Source: Devosia indica
Lineage (GTDB): Bacteria; Pseudomonadota; Alphaproteobacteria; Rhizobiales; Devosiaceae
Length of the DNA: 52,476 nucleotides
Assembly (NCBI RefSeq): GCF_003056405.1
Contig: NZ_PYVZ01000022.1
Location: 1 to 52,476, forward strand
Direction of reading: 5' to 3'
Positions 44,091-52,406 of this stretch are shown here, in pieces. Below the pieces are notes generated by a model. It searched no databases. It was not told the origin of the DNA and was given only the letters and a program-made list of their open reading frames with translations. Position 1 is the first letter of the stretch, and each line of letters begins with the position of its first letter. The translations under genes and the position numbers were made by a program.

Positions 44091-45509
44091 TTAGTTGCCC
44101 AAGGTGCTCGGCCAAGTGCCGTGCAGGTCGGAACCGCGGCCTTCGATCTCGAAGCCGTGGGCGCCGAAGAAGTCGCGCTGGCCCTGAATGAGATTGGCGG
44201 TGCCCTGAGCCTGGCGATAGCTGTCGAAATAGCTCAGCGCGGCCGAAAGGCAGATCATCGGGAATTCACCAATGGCGGCAGCGGCCACGACCTTGCGCAG
44301 GCTCGGATGGCTGTCCTTCATGATCTCGACGAAATCTGGCACGACGAGCAGGTTGACCGCCTCGCCCTTGTCATAGGCGGACGCCATCTGGTCGAGGAAG
44401 CGCGAACGGATGATGCAGCCGGCGCGCCAGATCTTGGCGATGGTTGCGAGCGGCAGGGCCCAGCCATTCTCTTCCGAAGCCTTGGCGATGACGGCAAAAC
44501 CCTGGGCATAGGAAACGATCTTGCCGGCGAGCAGCGCCTTTTCGAGATCGGCCAGGGTCACATCGGTCTTGGCGCGGTTTGGCTTGCCATAGATGCCTTC
44601 AGCGGCAACGCGCTCGGATTTGCGTGAGGAGATCGAGCGGGCCGCAACGGCGCCTTCGATGGCTGTGGCCGGCACGCCCATTTGCTGGGCGGCAATGGCA
44701 GACCACACCCCGGTGCCCTTCTGGCCGGCCTTGTCCAGGATCAATTCGACCAGCGGCTTGCCGGTCTGGTCATCAATGGCATCCAGCACGTGACCGGTGA
44801 TTTCGATGAGGTAGGAATTGAGCGGCCCCTTGTTCCACTCCTTGAAGACGTCGGCGCATTCCTTGGGCGACATCCCGAGGCCATCGCGCATCACGCCGTA
44901 GACTTCGGCGATCATCTGCATGTCGCCGTATTCGATGCCGTTGTGGATGGTCTTGACGAAGTGCCCGGCGCCACCTTCACCGAGATAGGCGCAGCAGCTT
45001 TCACCGTTGAACTTGGCGGCAATGGCGGTCAGCACGGCCTCGGCATTGTGCCACTGCTCCTTGGAGCCGCCGACCATGATCGAGGGTCCGTGCCGGGCCC
45101 CCTCTTCGCCGCCGGAAACGCCGACGCCGAGATAGCCGATATTCTTGGGCTTGAGATAGTCGAAGCGACGCTGGGTATCGGAGAACAGCGAATTGCCGCA
45201 TTCGATGATGGCGTCACCGGCTGCCAGATGAGGCAGAAGCTGCTCGATCATGTCATCGACCGGCTGGCCGGCCTTGACCATGATGATGATCGAGCGTGGC
45301 GCCTTCACCGTCTGCACGAATTCGGCCAGGTCATATTTGGGGATGGTGTTGCCATCCAGGCCCTGGGCTTTAGCGTCGGCCATATGCTCGTCAATACGGC
45401 CCGCCGACCGGTTGTGAACGGCAACAGTGTAGCCCTTCTCGGCAATGTTCAGGGCCAGATTGGATCCCATGACCGCCAGGCCGATAAGGCCGATATCTGC
45501 TGTCGACAT
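44091..45509 (-). CDS. gnd: 6-phosphogluconate dehydrogenase (decarboxylating)
   Basis: The 472-residue NADP-dependent enzyme of the oxidative pentose phosphate pathway converts 6-phosphogluconate to ribulose 5-phosphate and CO2. The Rossmann motif is IGLIGLAVMGSNLALNIAEKG. The catalytic region includes GVSGGEEGARHGPSIMVGG and KTIHNGIEYGDMQMIAE (Lys and Asn at the active site). The C-terminal dimer tail has YFDSYR and AQRDFFGAHGFE-type sequence. AAGGA lies upstream of the ATG. It is next to gluconate genes on the opposite strand. Confidence 0.96.
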   Translation of the reverse strand: MSTADIGLIGLAVMGSNLALNIAEKGYTVAVHNRSAGRIDEHMADAKAQGLDGNTIPKYDLAEFVQTVKAPRSIIIMVKAGQPVDDMIEQLLPHLAAGDAIIECGNSLFSDTQRRFDYLKPKNIGYLGVGVSGGEEGARHGPSIMVGGSKEQWHNAEAVLTAIAAKFNGESCCAYLGEGGAGHFVKTIHNGIEYGDMQMIAEVYGVMRDGLGMSPKECADVFKEWNKGPLNSYLIEITGHVLDAIDDQTGKPLVELILDKAGQKGTGVWSAIAAQQMGVPATAIEGAVAARSISSRKSERVAAEGIYGKPNRAKTDVTLADLEKALLAGKIVSYAQGFAVIAKASEENGWALPLATIAKIWRAGCIIRSRFLDQMASAYDKGEAVNLLVVPDFVEIMKDSHPSLRKVVAAAAIGEFPMICLSAALSYFDSYRQAQGTANLIQGQRDFFGAHGFEIEGRGSDLHGTWPSTLGN

Positions 45510-45653
45510 ACAAACAGTCCTTCTAAATCGCTTCCGTGTTCATTCCATGCGCTCAAGGGCACGGCACGCGGGCGGGAAATGACCACAATCCGCGCCTTGA
45601 AGGAAGTGCGGATTACACAATTTCCGGCCAGATCGCACAACTTGTATGGAAGA

Positions 45654-46124
45654 TCAAGCCGAACTGCCCTCGCGCACATCCACGCCGCGCTCAGCGAAAG
45701 CCTTGAAGGCCTCGGCATATTGCTGGCTCTGCTTCTTGAACATGCCCGGCATCAGAAAGCCCATGATCTTCATGAAAGGGCTCTTCATTTCAAAGACATT
45801 GTGGCTTTCCCAGAGGGTGCGGTCCGGTCCCAGTTCAGTGAAGCGATTCTGTACAACATTGTGCACGCCCTCCACATCATAGGTACCATCAAAGGCATCG
45901 GGCAGGTCCCGGCGGGTGATGGTCTCGATCATTTCCATGCGCCGGCTGCCCATGAGAAAGACCAGTTTCGACGTCGCGCCAACCTGCCCCGGTTCTCCAG
46001 AGAGAGGCTCGAAACTGAGAAGGCCCTTCTGCCATCTGGGCAGATTGTCCGGGTTGTCGAACAGTTCAATGACCTTGTCGCGCGGCAGGTCGATGACAAT
46101 TGACGTGTCGTATTCCAGCGCCAT
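45654..46124 (-). CDS. SRPBCC (START-like) family protein
   Basis: The 156-residue protein is one helix-grip (Bet v1/polyketide cyclase-like) domain: IVIDLPRDKVIELFDNPDNLPRWQKGL at the N-terminus and a long C-terminal helix ending FKAFAERGVDV. Such domains bind hydrophobic ligands. GGAGGAGGGA precedes the ATG. It is divergent from the gluconate dehydrogenase-like gene; the ligand is unknown. Confidence 0.88.
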   Translation of the reverse strand: MALEYDTSIVIDLPRDKVIELFDNPDNLPRWQKGLLSFEPLSGEPGQVGATSKLVFLMGSRRMEMIETITRRDLPDAFDGTYDVEGVHNVVQNRFTELGPDRTLWESHNVFEMKSPFMKIMGFLMPGMFKKQSQQYAEAFKAFAERGVDVREGSSA

Positions 46125-46210
46125 GGGGTCCCTCCTCCACCTTGCATCGCATCGGGGCGTCCTCTAACACCCGATGAGGACGGTGCCATACTGGGAGGAT
46201 AAGGCCAACA

Positions 46211-46984
46211 ATGAAGCGGGGCATAGCGCAATTCGACCTGACGGGCCGGCGAGCCCTGGTGACCGGCTCCAGCCGCGGCCTGGGACTGGCCATGGCAACG
46301 GCCCTGGCCGGGGCCGGCGCAGAACTGGTCCTCAACGGCCGGGACGCAGTAGCCCTGGGCAAAGCGGCCGCCGATCTGTCCGAAAGCGGGGCCACGGTTT
46401 CGGCCCTGGCCTTCGATGTGACCAGCCCCGACAGCGTGGCCGACGCCATCGGCCATTGCGAAGAACAGATTGGTCCAATCGACATTCTGGTCAACAATGC
46501 CGGCATGCAGATAAGGGGATCATTGGAGACCTTTAGCCACGAGAATTTCGAGGCCATGCTGAGCGCCCATGTGGTCTCCACCTTTTCGGTCAGCAAGGCT
46601 GTTGCCCAGCACATGCTGGCGCGCGGCAGGGGCAAGATCATCAATATCTGTTCGATCCTGACCAATCATGCCCGCCCGACCGCCGCGCCCTACGGCGCTG
46701 CCAAGGCAGCCATTGCCAACCTCACGCGCGGAATGGCAGCCGACTGGGCCCCGCGTGGGCTGAACATCAACGCCATTGCGCCGGGCTATTTCAAGACCGA
46801 TCTCAACACGGCTCTGATCGCCGACCCGGCCTTCGATGGCTGGGTAAAGCAGCGCACGCCCATGGGGCGCTGGGGCGAGGTCGAGGAACTTGGCCCTGCC
46901 GCAATCTTTCTTGCATCTGACGCTTCCAGTTTCGTGAACGGACACATTCTCTATGTCGACGGCGCCTTCACAGCCACGGTCTGA
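46211..46984 (+). CDS. SDR oxidoreductase, gluconate 5-dehydrogenase-like
   Basis: The 257-residue classical SDR has cofactor motif ALVTGSSRGLGLAMA, NNAG at ~95, and active-site Tyr-X3-Lys in YGAAKAAIANL with Ser in ICSIL. FDLTGRRALVTGSSRGLGL and APGYFKTDLN are typical of the gluconate 5-dehydrogenase (Gno/IdnO) group. It overlaps a gluconokinase gene and lies near gnd, which supports a gluconate/5-ketogluconate role. GGAGGATAAGG precedes the ATG. Confidence 0.88.
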   Translation: MKRGIAQFDLTGRRALVTGSSRGLGLAMATALAGAGAELVLNGRDAVALGKAAADLSESGATVSALAFDVTSPDSVADAIGHCEEQIGPIDILVNNAGMQIRGSLETFSHENFEAMLSAHVVSTFSVSKAVAQHMLARGRGKIINICSILTNHARPTAAPYGAAKAAIANLTRGMAADWAPRGLNINAIAPGYFKTDLNTALIADPAFDGWVKQRTPMGRWGEVEELGPAAIFLASDASSFVNGHILYVDGAFTATV

Positions 46985-47516
46985 ACCGGCTCGCATCATC
47001 ATTGTCATGGGCGTCAGCTCTTCGGGAAAATCCACCGTAGGGGCGGCCCTCGCGCGCGCCCTGCATGCCCCCTTCCTTGATGGGGACCAGTATCACCCCG
47101 AGTCCAATGTCGAGAAAATGCGCGCCGGCACGCCGCTGACCGACGCGGATCGCTGGCCCTGGCTGGAGGCCCTGAGTACGGCCCTCATACAGGCGGCACA
47201 GAAGAAGGACGTTGCCATCGGTGCCTGTTCGGCCCTCAAGCGCAGCTATCGGGACTTTATTACTGAAAAGGCCGGCGAGCCGGTGCTGTTCGTCTACCTG
47301 GACGGCTCCAAGGAGGTGATTGGCGAGCGCATGGCCAAGCGCAGCCACGAATATATGCCAACGAGCCTCCTCGGCAGCCAGTTCGCCACGCTCGAAGTGC
47401 CCGACCCGGCCACGGAAAACACGTTGCATGTGCCCGTGACCGACAGCGTCGACAAGATCGTACGCACCGTCACTGGCGCGCTCGATCACCTCAAGAGCTT
47501 CAAGCGCTGGCAATAG
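46953..47516 (+). CDS. gntK: Gluconokinase
   Basis: The 187-residue kinase phosphorylates D-gluconate to 6-phosphogluconate, the substrate of Gnd. Its Walker A loop is MGVSSSGKST, followed by FLDGDQYHPESNVEKMRAG and ACSALKRSYRDF, hallmarks of the GntK/IdnK family. The start overlaps the SDR gene by 32 nt. Together with the SDR and gnd it forms a gluconate utilisation group. Confidence 0.93.
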   Translation: MSTAPSQPRSEPARIIIVMGVSSSGKSTVGAALARALHAPFLDGDQYHPESNVEKMRAGTPLTDADRWPWLEALSTALIQAAQKKDVAIGACSALKRSYRDFITEKAGEPVLFVYLDGSKEVIGERMAKRSHEYMPTSLLGSQFATLEVPDPATENTLHVPVTDSVDKIVRTVTGALDHLKSFKRWQ

Positions 47517-47536
47517 CCCGCTGAACGCAGCGCGCC

Positions 47537-48289
47537 CTATTGCGCCACATAGCCGCCATCCACCAGATGGTAGGATCCGGTGATGTTGGACGCTGCGTCG
47601 GAAAGCAGGAACAGGGTCAGGGCAGCGACTTCGTCGGACTTGCCCAGGCGACCGATCGGATGTGCGGAGGCCAGCGCATCGTAATTGTCCTTGGGCAGAG
47701 CAGCCAGAAGCGGGGTATCGATGAAGCCGGGGCCAACGGCCGTGACCCGGATGCCCTGCTTGGCATAGTCCATCGCCGCCGATTTGGTCATGCCCACCAC
47801 ACCATGCTTTGCCGCGACATAGGCCGGTGCGTTGGGGAAAGCGACCGATCCGAGAATGGAGGCCATGTTGACGATGGCGCCACCGCCGGACTTCAGCATG
47901 GCGGCAATTTCGTACTTCATTGAATAGAAGACAGAGTTCAGATTGACGTCGATGACCTTGTGCCAGTCCTCCAGCGTGTAATCGCCCAACGGCGCCGCCG
48001 CGCCGCCAATGCCGGCATTGTTCACACCAAGATCAAGCTTGCCGAAGGTATCGACGGCAAACTGAACAGCCTTCTCGACCTGATCGGCCTGTGCCACATC
48101 AACGGCCACCGCCGCCGCCTCTCCGCCATCGCTTTTGATCGCCTCAACGACTTTCTCGGCCGCATCAAGCTTGAGATCGGCTACGACGACCTTGGCTCCG
48201 CGCGTTGCCAGCTGGCGCGCCACGGCTTCGCCAATGCCGGAAGCGGCGCCTGTTACCAGCGCAACCTTGCCTGCAAAATCATTGGTCAT
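47537..48289 (-). CDS. SDR family oxidoreductase
   Basis: The 250-residue classical SDR has cofactor motif ALVTGAASGIGEAVA, NNAGIGG, catalytic Ser in MASIL, Tyr-X3-Lys in YVAAKHGVVG, and C-terminal GSYHLVDGGYVAQ. The Asp in VVVADLKLD after strand 2 favours NAD over NADP. AAGGAG precedes the ATG. The substrate is unknown; it resembles glucose/3-oxoacyl-type dehydrogenases and is convergent with gntK. Confidence 0.9.
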   Translation of the reverse strand: MTNDFAGKVALVTGAASGIGEAVARQLATRGAKVVVADLKLDAAEKVVEAIKSDGGEAAAVAVDVAQADQVEKAVQFAVDTFGKLDLGVNNAGIGGAAAPLGDYTLEDWHKVIDVNLNSVFYSMKYEIAAMLKSGGGAIVNMASILGSVAFPNAPAYVAAKHGVVGMTKSAAMDYAKQGIRVTAVGPGFIDTPLLAALPKDNYDALASAHPIGRLGKSDEVAALTLFLLSDAASNITGSYHLVDGGYVAQ

Positions 48290-48428
48290 TTCAATCTCCT
48301 TGTTGTCTCCCCTTCATATGGGGCTGCCCGAAGGGTGCTGCCATGCGCTGGATCAAGTTTGGGATCGAACACAATGTTCATGTCGGGCGGCAAGGTAACC
48401 GGCAGCGGAGCGACGGACGAAGTGACGA

Positions 48429-48797
48429 TCATCTCGATTGCTGCCGCTCGGAGACTTCCCTGGCTGTCTGTTGCCAGGGCCAGCGCCCGCTGACCTCCAC
48501 TTCCAGCGACAGGCTGAGGAAGGTCCGGATTGCCACGATGCCGGCCAGTACCGCCAGGCTGTCCAGCGTTGGCTCTATGGCAACAGTGGCAATGATGTCG
48601 GCAGCAACCAGCACCTCGAGCCCAAGCAGGATACCCCGGCCGATATCGGCCCGGTAAGCGCGGAACCGGTCATGGGCCTCCTGGATGCGCAACTGCATGG
48701 CGAACCGGACCGTACTCACGATCAGGCCCAGGACAATGATGGCGATGCCGAACCATTCGACACTGCGCACGATGATATGGAGCAATTGATCGGTCAT
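48429..48797 (-). CDS. DUF1622 membrane protein
   Basis: The 122-residue protein has three hydrophobic segments (WFGIAIIVLGLIVSTVRFAM, GILLGLEVLVAADIIATVAI, LDSLAVLAGIVAIRTFLSLSL). The central LGLEVLVAADII segment is characteristic of DUF1622. GGGGGAA precedes the ATG. The function is unknown. Confidence 0.88.
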   Translation of the reverse strand: MTDQLLHIIVRSVEWFGIAIIVLGLIVSTVRFAMQLRIQEAHDRFRAYRADIGRGILLGLEVLVAADIIATVAIEPTLDSLAVLAGIVAIRTFLSLSLEVEVSGRWPWQQTAREVSERQQSR

Positions 48798-48881
48798 GGT
48801 TTCCCCCGTCCCTGCCTTCCGGGCTAACGCGGCGAACCACCCAAGCGATCCACCGCGCCTGCCATTGCATGGGGGCGAGGA

Positions 48882-49655
48882 CTAATCCTGGCGCCTGGCC
48901 CAAGACCGCATGGCGGCGATCAGGTAGTCGGCAAAGCCGGTTTCAATCGCCTCGTAGCGGGCCCGAAAGTCGGGATGCTCGTAGACGTCGGCCAGGCCCG
49001 CATAGGCCTCGGGAGGGCATTCGCGGCCCCAACTGACCCCGACCCATTGCCGGTGACGCTCGATCAGCGGATCAAGGGCGCTGGCCTGAGGCGGCAGGCC
49101 ACGGCGGAGAGCTTCGGCCAGCCCGTCCTCGATGTCCTTGAGTTCGGCCATCATCGCGGCCTGTTCGTCCTTGGACATCCCGGCCATTTTCGCGCGGCTG
49201 CGGATGATGTCCTGTTCAATCTGCTCGCCATAATGCTCGACCAGCCAGGCTTCGTATTCGGCCTGTTTTTTCGGATCCACCAGGCCCGAATAGAGTTCTT
49301 CGTGCGTCATTGCGCCTTCTCCTTTGAGATGGGCGATCGTGCGGTCAATCGTCCTGACCATACCGGCGTAACGCTTCGCCTGAGCATCCAGCCGTTCGCG
49401 TTGCTGCTGCAGCGTGCCGAGCCGGTCGAAGCCGGGCGCATCCAGGATGGCGCCGATCTCGGCCAGGGGCATATCCAGCTCCCGGAGGATCAGAATTTGC
49501 TGCAGGCGCAGCAATTCCTCCTCGCAATAATAGCGATAGCGGTTCTCGCCGGTGAATGCGGGTTTGAGCAGACCGATATCATCATAGTGGTGCAGCGTGC
49601 GCACCGTTACGCCGGCAAGCCGGGCGAGCTGATTGACGGTATAGGTCTTGGTCAT
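48882..49655 (-). CDS. MerR-family regulator with TipAS ligand domain
   Basis: The 257-residue protein begins with a MerR winged helix (YTVNQLARLAGVTVRTLHHYDDIGLL) and a dimerisation coiled coil (~75-110). The C-terminal ~120 residues match the TipAS antibiotic-recognition domain (LIERHRQWVG, YAGLADVYEHPDFRARYE, FADYLIAAM). TipA-type proteins sense thiopeptides or other amphiphilic drugs. The ligand and target promoters here are unknown; no efflux gene is adjacent. Confidence 0.92.
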   Translation of the reverse strand: MTKTYTVNQLARLAGVTVRTLHHYDDIGLLKPAFTGENRYRYYCEEELLRLQQILILRELDMPLAEIGAILDAPGFDRLGTLQQQRERLDAQAKRYAGMVRTIDRTIAHLKGEGAMTHEELYSGLVDPKKQAEYEAWLVEHYGEQIEQDIIRSRAKMAGMSKDEQAAMMAELKDIEDGLAEALRRGLPPQASALDPLIERHRQWVGVSWGRECPPEAYAGLADVYEHPDFRARYEAIETGFADYLIAAMRSWARRQD

Positions 49656-49691
49656 GGTCCCGCATCCTCCGCGAGACGAGGTAATAGTCCC

Positions 49692-50177
49692 TTACGCCGC
49701 GTCAGGGTCAACAGGCGGCACGCCAGGCACTCGCGCCAGGCTCGCATTGGCGTAGCGGTCATCATGGCTGACCTCCCGGCCCGCCCAGCCCGGCATGTCG
49801 ATCGCCTGATCGACAGCCTCAAGCTCGACTTCGGCCACAATCAGGCCGGCATGGGCACCGGCAAAGACATCGACCTCCCAGGTCAATCCGCCATGCGGCA
49901 CCAGATATCGGGTCTTTTCGACAACGTTTGGCTGCGCCAGGGCGAGCATTTCCCGGGCATCGTCCAGTGGAACGTCATATTCGAACTCGGCGCGGCTGAT
50001 CCCCTCGGCGGGGCCCTTGAGGGTCAGCACCGCCCTTTGCTCGTCCGCAATACGGATGCGTACAGTGGCCTTGGCATTGCTGGACAGATACCCCTGCACC
50101 AAGCGCTTCTGTCCCGTGACAGCCTGTCGCCAGCCGTCCCCGGCAACCAGAAATTTACGTTCGATTTCTTCGGCCAT
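49692..50177 (-). CDS. CYTH-domain triphosphate tunnel metalloenzyme
   Basis: The 161-residue protein opens with the ExExK signature (EEIERKF). Tunnel-lining charged strands follow (TVRIRIADEQRAVLTLKG, KTRYLVPHGGLTWEVDVF, IVAEVELE). Family members hydrolyse triphosphate or long-chain polyphosphate, or bind such anions. It lies 6 bp after the CHAD gene. Together they form a split version of the CYTH-CHAD fusion found in other bacteria. Confidence 0.92.
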   Translation of the reverse strand: MAEEIERKFLVAGDGWRQAVTGQKRLVQGYLSSNAKATVRIRIADEQRAVLTLKGPAEGISRAEFEYDVPLDDAREMLALAQPNVVEKTRYLVPHGGLTWEVDVFAGAHAGLIVAEVELEAVDQAIDMPGWAGREVSHDDRYANASLARVPGVPPVDPDAA

Positions 50178-50183
50178 TTCGCC

Positions 50184-51071
50184 CTATCTCAGAAGCTGCC
50201 AATAGGCATCGAACCGCCTGGCCGCACCGCTGGGAGGCTCCGCCGCCAACTGCCGGCCGAGAACGAAAGCCTTCTCGCTGAGCGCTGCCTGTTGCTCGGC
50301 AATGATCGCCAGCAATGCGTCGACAGAGCTGTCACCCGGCGCACGCGTGGAAACGATCCAGTCGGACAGCACCATCAGGTTGTGGTGGTCACCCAGGGTC
50401 TCGCCCAATTCATCGAGCCGGGCACAAAGATTTTCCATGATCGCGGGCGCGGTGCGCTCGTAAAGGCGCATGTGATACCACCAAACCTTCGCAGCCTTGC
50501 GCCAATCATGCACCACCTCGCCTTCGGGCGCCTTGCGCGCCTTGGCCAGACGCTTGCGAAAACGGCGATACCCCGCCCTAAGACCGGGCTGCACAATAGC
50601 TGTGCCCGTGGCGTCAAACTGCCAACTCGGCACCCGCGCACGCGCTTCAGTGAAATCGGCGGCCGCCAGCGCCAGCAATTCCTCTTCGCCCATTTGCTGG
50701 CGCAGATGCCTGGCGCGCTCCCGCAGCCGATCGAGCAGGGTTACCGATCCCACCCCATCGACACCGAGCCGCGCGCCGGAATGTTCGACCAGGACCGTCA
50801 TGGTCTGGACCATCACGGCAGCGTCACGGGCTACCGAGAACCGGTCGGCAATGGCCCGAAAGGCGGCATTTTCCGCATCATTTTCGGCAAAGACCGGCCG
50901 CACGAGCTTGAGCAGGGCACGCAGCTTCTTGCACGATTTGCGCAGCGTATGGACGGTCTGGTCAAAATCCTCACTGGCCGCAATCGCTTCCAATGCCTTG
51001 TCGATCTGCTCGGCGGCGATAGCGCGCACCTGACCGGCAACACCAGTGGACTGCTTGAAGGCATAGGCCAT
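50184..51071 (-). CDS. CHAD-domain protein
   Basis: The 295-residue all-helical CHAD protein has conserved His/Arg/Lys residues in VHTLRKSCKKLRALLKLV, FRAIADRFSVARDAAV and VHDWRKAAKVWWYHMRLYE, which line a basic polyphosphate-binding surface in the family. It is translated just before the CYTH gene. Polyphosphate granule association is family knowledge, not shown here. Confidence 0.9.
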   Translation of the reverse strand: MAYAFKQSTGVAGQVRAIAAEQIDKALEAIAASEDFDQTVHTLRKSCKKLRALLKLVRPVFAENDAENAAFRAIADRFSVARDAAVMVQTMTVLVEHSGARLGVDGVGSVTLLDRLRERARHLRQQMGEEELLALAAADFTEARARVPSWQFDATGTAIVQPGLRAGYRRFRKRLAKARKAPEGEVVHDWRKAAKVWWYHMRLYERTAPAIMENLCARLDELGETLGDHHNLMVLSDWIVSTRAPGDSSVDALLAIIAEQQAALSEKAFVLGRQLAAEPPSGAARRFDAYWQLLR

Positions 51072-51087
51072 GACTTGAACCCGAAAA

Positions 51088-51624
51088 CTAGAACCCGAAA
51101 CTCATCTGGCCGGCCGGTGTGCCGACATTGACACCTTCCATCGCCAGCATCTTGACCTTGGTGACCGTTCCGCCCGGCGCCGAGAACCCGCCCGGTTTGC
51201 CATTGCTGGCCAGCACCCGGTGGCAGGGTATGACCAGCGGAATGGGATTGGCGCCCATGGCCTGACCCACCGCGCGCGACAGGCCGGGATCACCCAGCTC
51301 ACGCGCCAGCGCCCCATAGGTGATGGTCTGTCCCCAGGGCACCTGCACCAGGCGCTCATAGGCCCTGCGGTGAAAGCCCGAGACCCCGGACAGGTCGAGC
51401 GGGACGTCGCCGAAATGCACCTCCAGACCTTCCGCATAATCTTCGATCCGGCTTATCAACCCGGCAATCAGCCGCGTCGGCTCGCCCGGCTGCGCCCCGT
51501 CCCGCCCGAGACGTTCCAGCATCGCCTTTTGCGACGTATCGGGCAGCAAGACCCTGGCCAGACCCCGCTCGGTCCAGCCAAGGCCGAACAATCCCAATGC
51601 TGTCTCGAAAGTTACCGTTTCCAT
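51088..51624 (-). CDS. ogt: Methylated-DNA-protein-cysteine methyltransferase
   Basis: The 178-residue DNA repair protein removes alkyl groups from O6-alkylguanine onto its own cysteine. The active site IPCHRVLASNGKPGGFS is intact, preceded by VPWGQTITYGALARELGDPG (the helix-turn-helix). ATG 51624 is preferred over a TTG at 51630. The N-terminal ~80 residues form the usual Ogt domain. It is convergent to nothing but lies just ahead of CHAD-CYTH on the same strand. Confidence 0.94.
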   Translation of the reverse strand: METVTFETALGLFGLGWTERGLARVLLPDTSQKAMLERLGRDGAQPGEPTRLIAGLISRIEDYAEGLEVHFGDVPLDLSGVSGFHRRAYERLVQVPWGQTITYGALARELGDPGLSRAVGQAMGANPIPLVIPCHRVLASNGKPGGFSAPGGTVTKVKMLAMEGVNVGTPAGQMSFGF

Positions 51625-51748
51625 GGCCAAAGCATAAGCGCCCGCTCAGGCGGACGCCAGATGGGGCATGCGCCCTGCCCTGACCTTTGCTGACAATTTC
51701 TGTCGCGCGTTCAGGCCAAACCGGCGCAGACCACCAAACGAGGACCGT

Positions 51749-52273
51749 ATGGCACGCATTCTGGGATATATCGCCGCCAGCCTGGATGGCTTCATTGTCG
51801 ATGCAAAGGGCAGCCTGGACTGGCTGTTCAAATATGACGACATGGATCTGGGCAAGCACGACTACCGCACATTTATCAAGTCGATCCGCACTGTTGTCAT
51901 GGGTCGCGCTACCTATGACTGGCTGGCCGATCAGGAAGCACCCTGGGCCTATGCTGACCAGCGCTGCATCGTAGTGACCTCGCGCCCGATCGAAGACCCA
52001 AAGGGACCGCTCGAGACCCGGTCCGATATTGACGCGCTGATCGCCGAATTGCGCGGGCTCGATGATGGTGATGTCTGGATGCTTGGCGGCGGTCGCTTGC
52101 AGATGGCATTCATGGAGCGCGGTGCGCTGGATGAACTGGAAATCTATGTGATGCCCGAAATCCTGGGCGGCGGGGCGCCGCTGTTTCCTGCCACCGGGTA
52201 CCGGGCCTCGCCCGAACTGGTTTCGGCAAAGCCGGTGAGCAAGGGGTGCGTGCGGCTGTATTATCGCTTCTGA
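51749..52273 (+). CDS. Dihydrofolate reductase-family protein (RibD C-terminal-like)
   Basis: The 174-residue protein has a DHFR/RibD-C fold: ILGYIAASLDGFIVDAKGSLDWLF, VVMGRATYDWL, DVWMLGGGRLQMAFMERGALDELEIYVMPEILGGG. GAGGA precedes the ATG at 51749. These stand-alone proteins resemble YwjB/YyaP; true dihydrofolate reductase activity is not implied. Confidence 0.9.
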   Translation: MARILGYIAASLDGFIVDAKGSLDWLFKYDDMDLGKHDYRTFIKSIRTVVMGRATYDWLADQEAPWAYADQRCIVVTSRPIEDPKGPLETRSDIDALIAELRGLDDGDVWMLGGGRLQMAFMERGALDELEIYVMPEILGGGAPLFPATGYRASPELVSAKPVSKGCVRLYYRF

Positions 52274-52280
52274 GACGAGA

Positions 52281-52305
52281 ATGCCGGCCGCTCGGCGGCC
52301 GGCAT
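52281..52305 (+). terminator. Hairpin after the DHFR-like gene
   Basis: ATGCCGGCCGC (52281-52291) pairs perfectly with GCGGCCGGCAT (52295-52305) around a 3-nt loop, 8 bp past the stop. No T-run follows. Confidence 0.55.
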
Positions 52306-52406
52306 GTTCAGTGCTTCGCCGTCGGTCCAGTGTCCGTTGCCCTGCGGACGGGAGTGTCAGGATTTCCGTGTGTGGTCGGGCATAGTGGGTAAACAAGGAG
52401 TCCCCT

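Noticed and set aside
48975..51131. 718-residue plus-strand frame opposite the MerR, CYTH and CHAD genes
   Set aside because: All three minus-strand genes have intact domains, and the plus frame resembles no protein.
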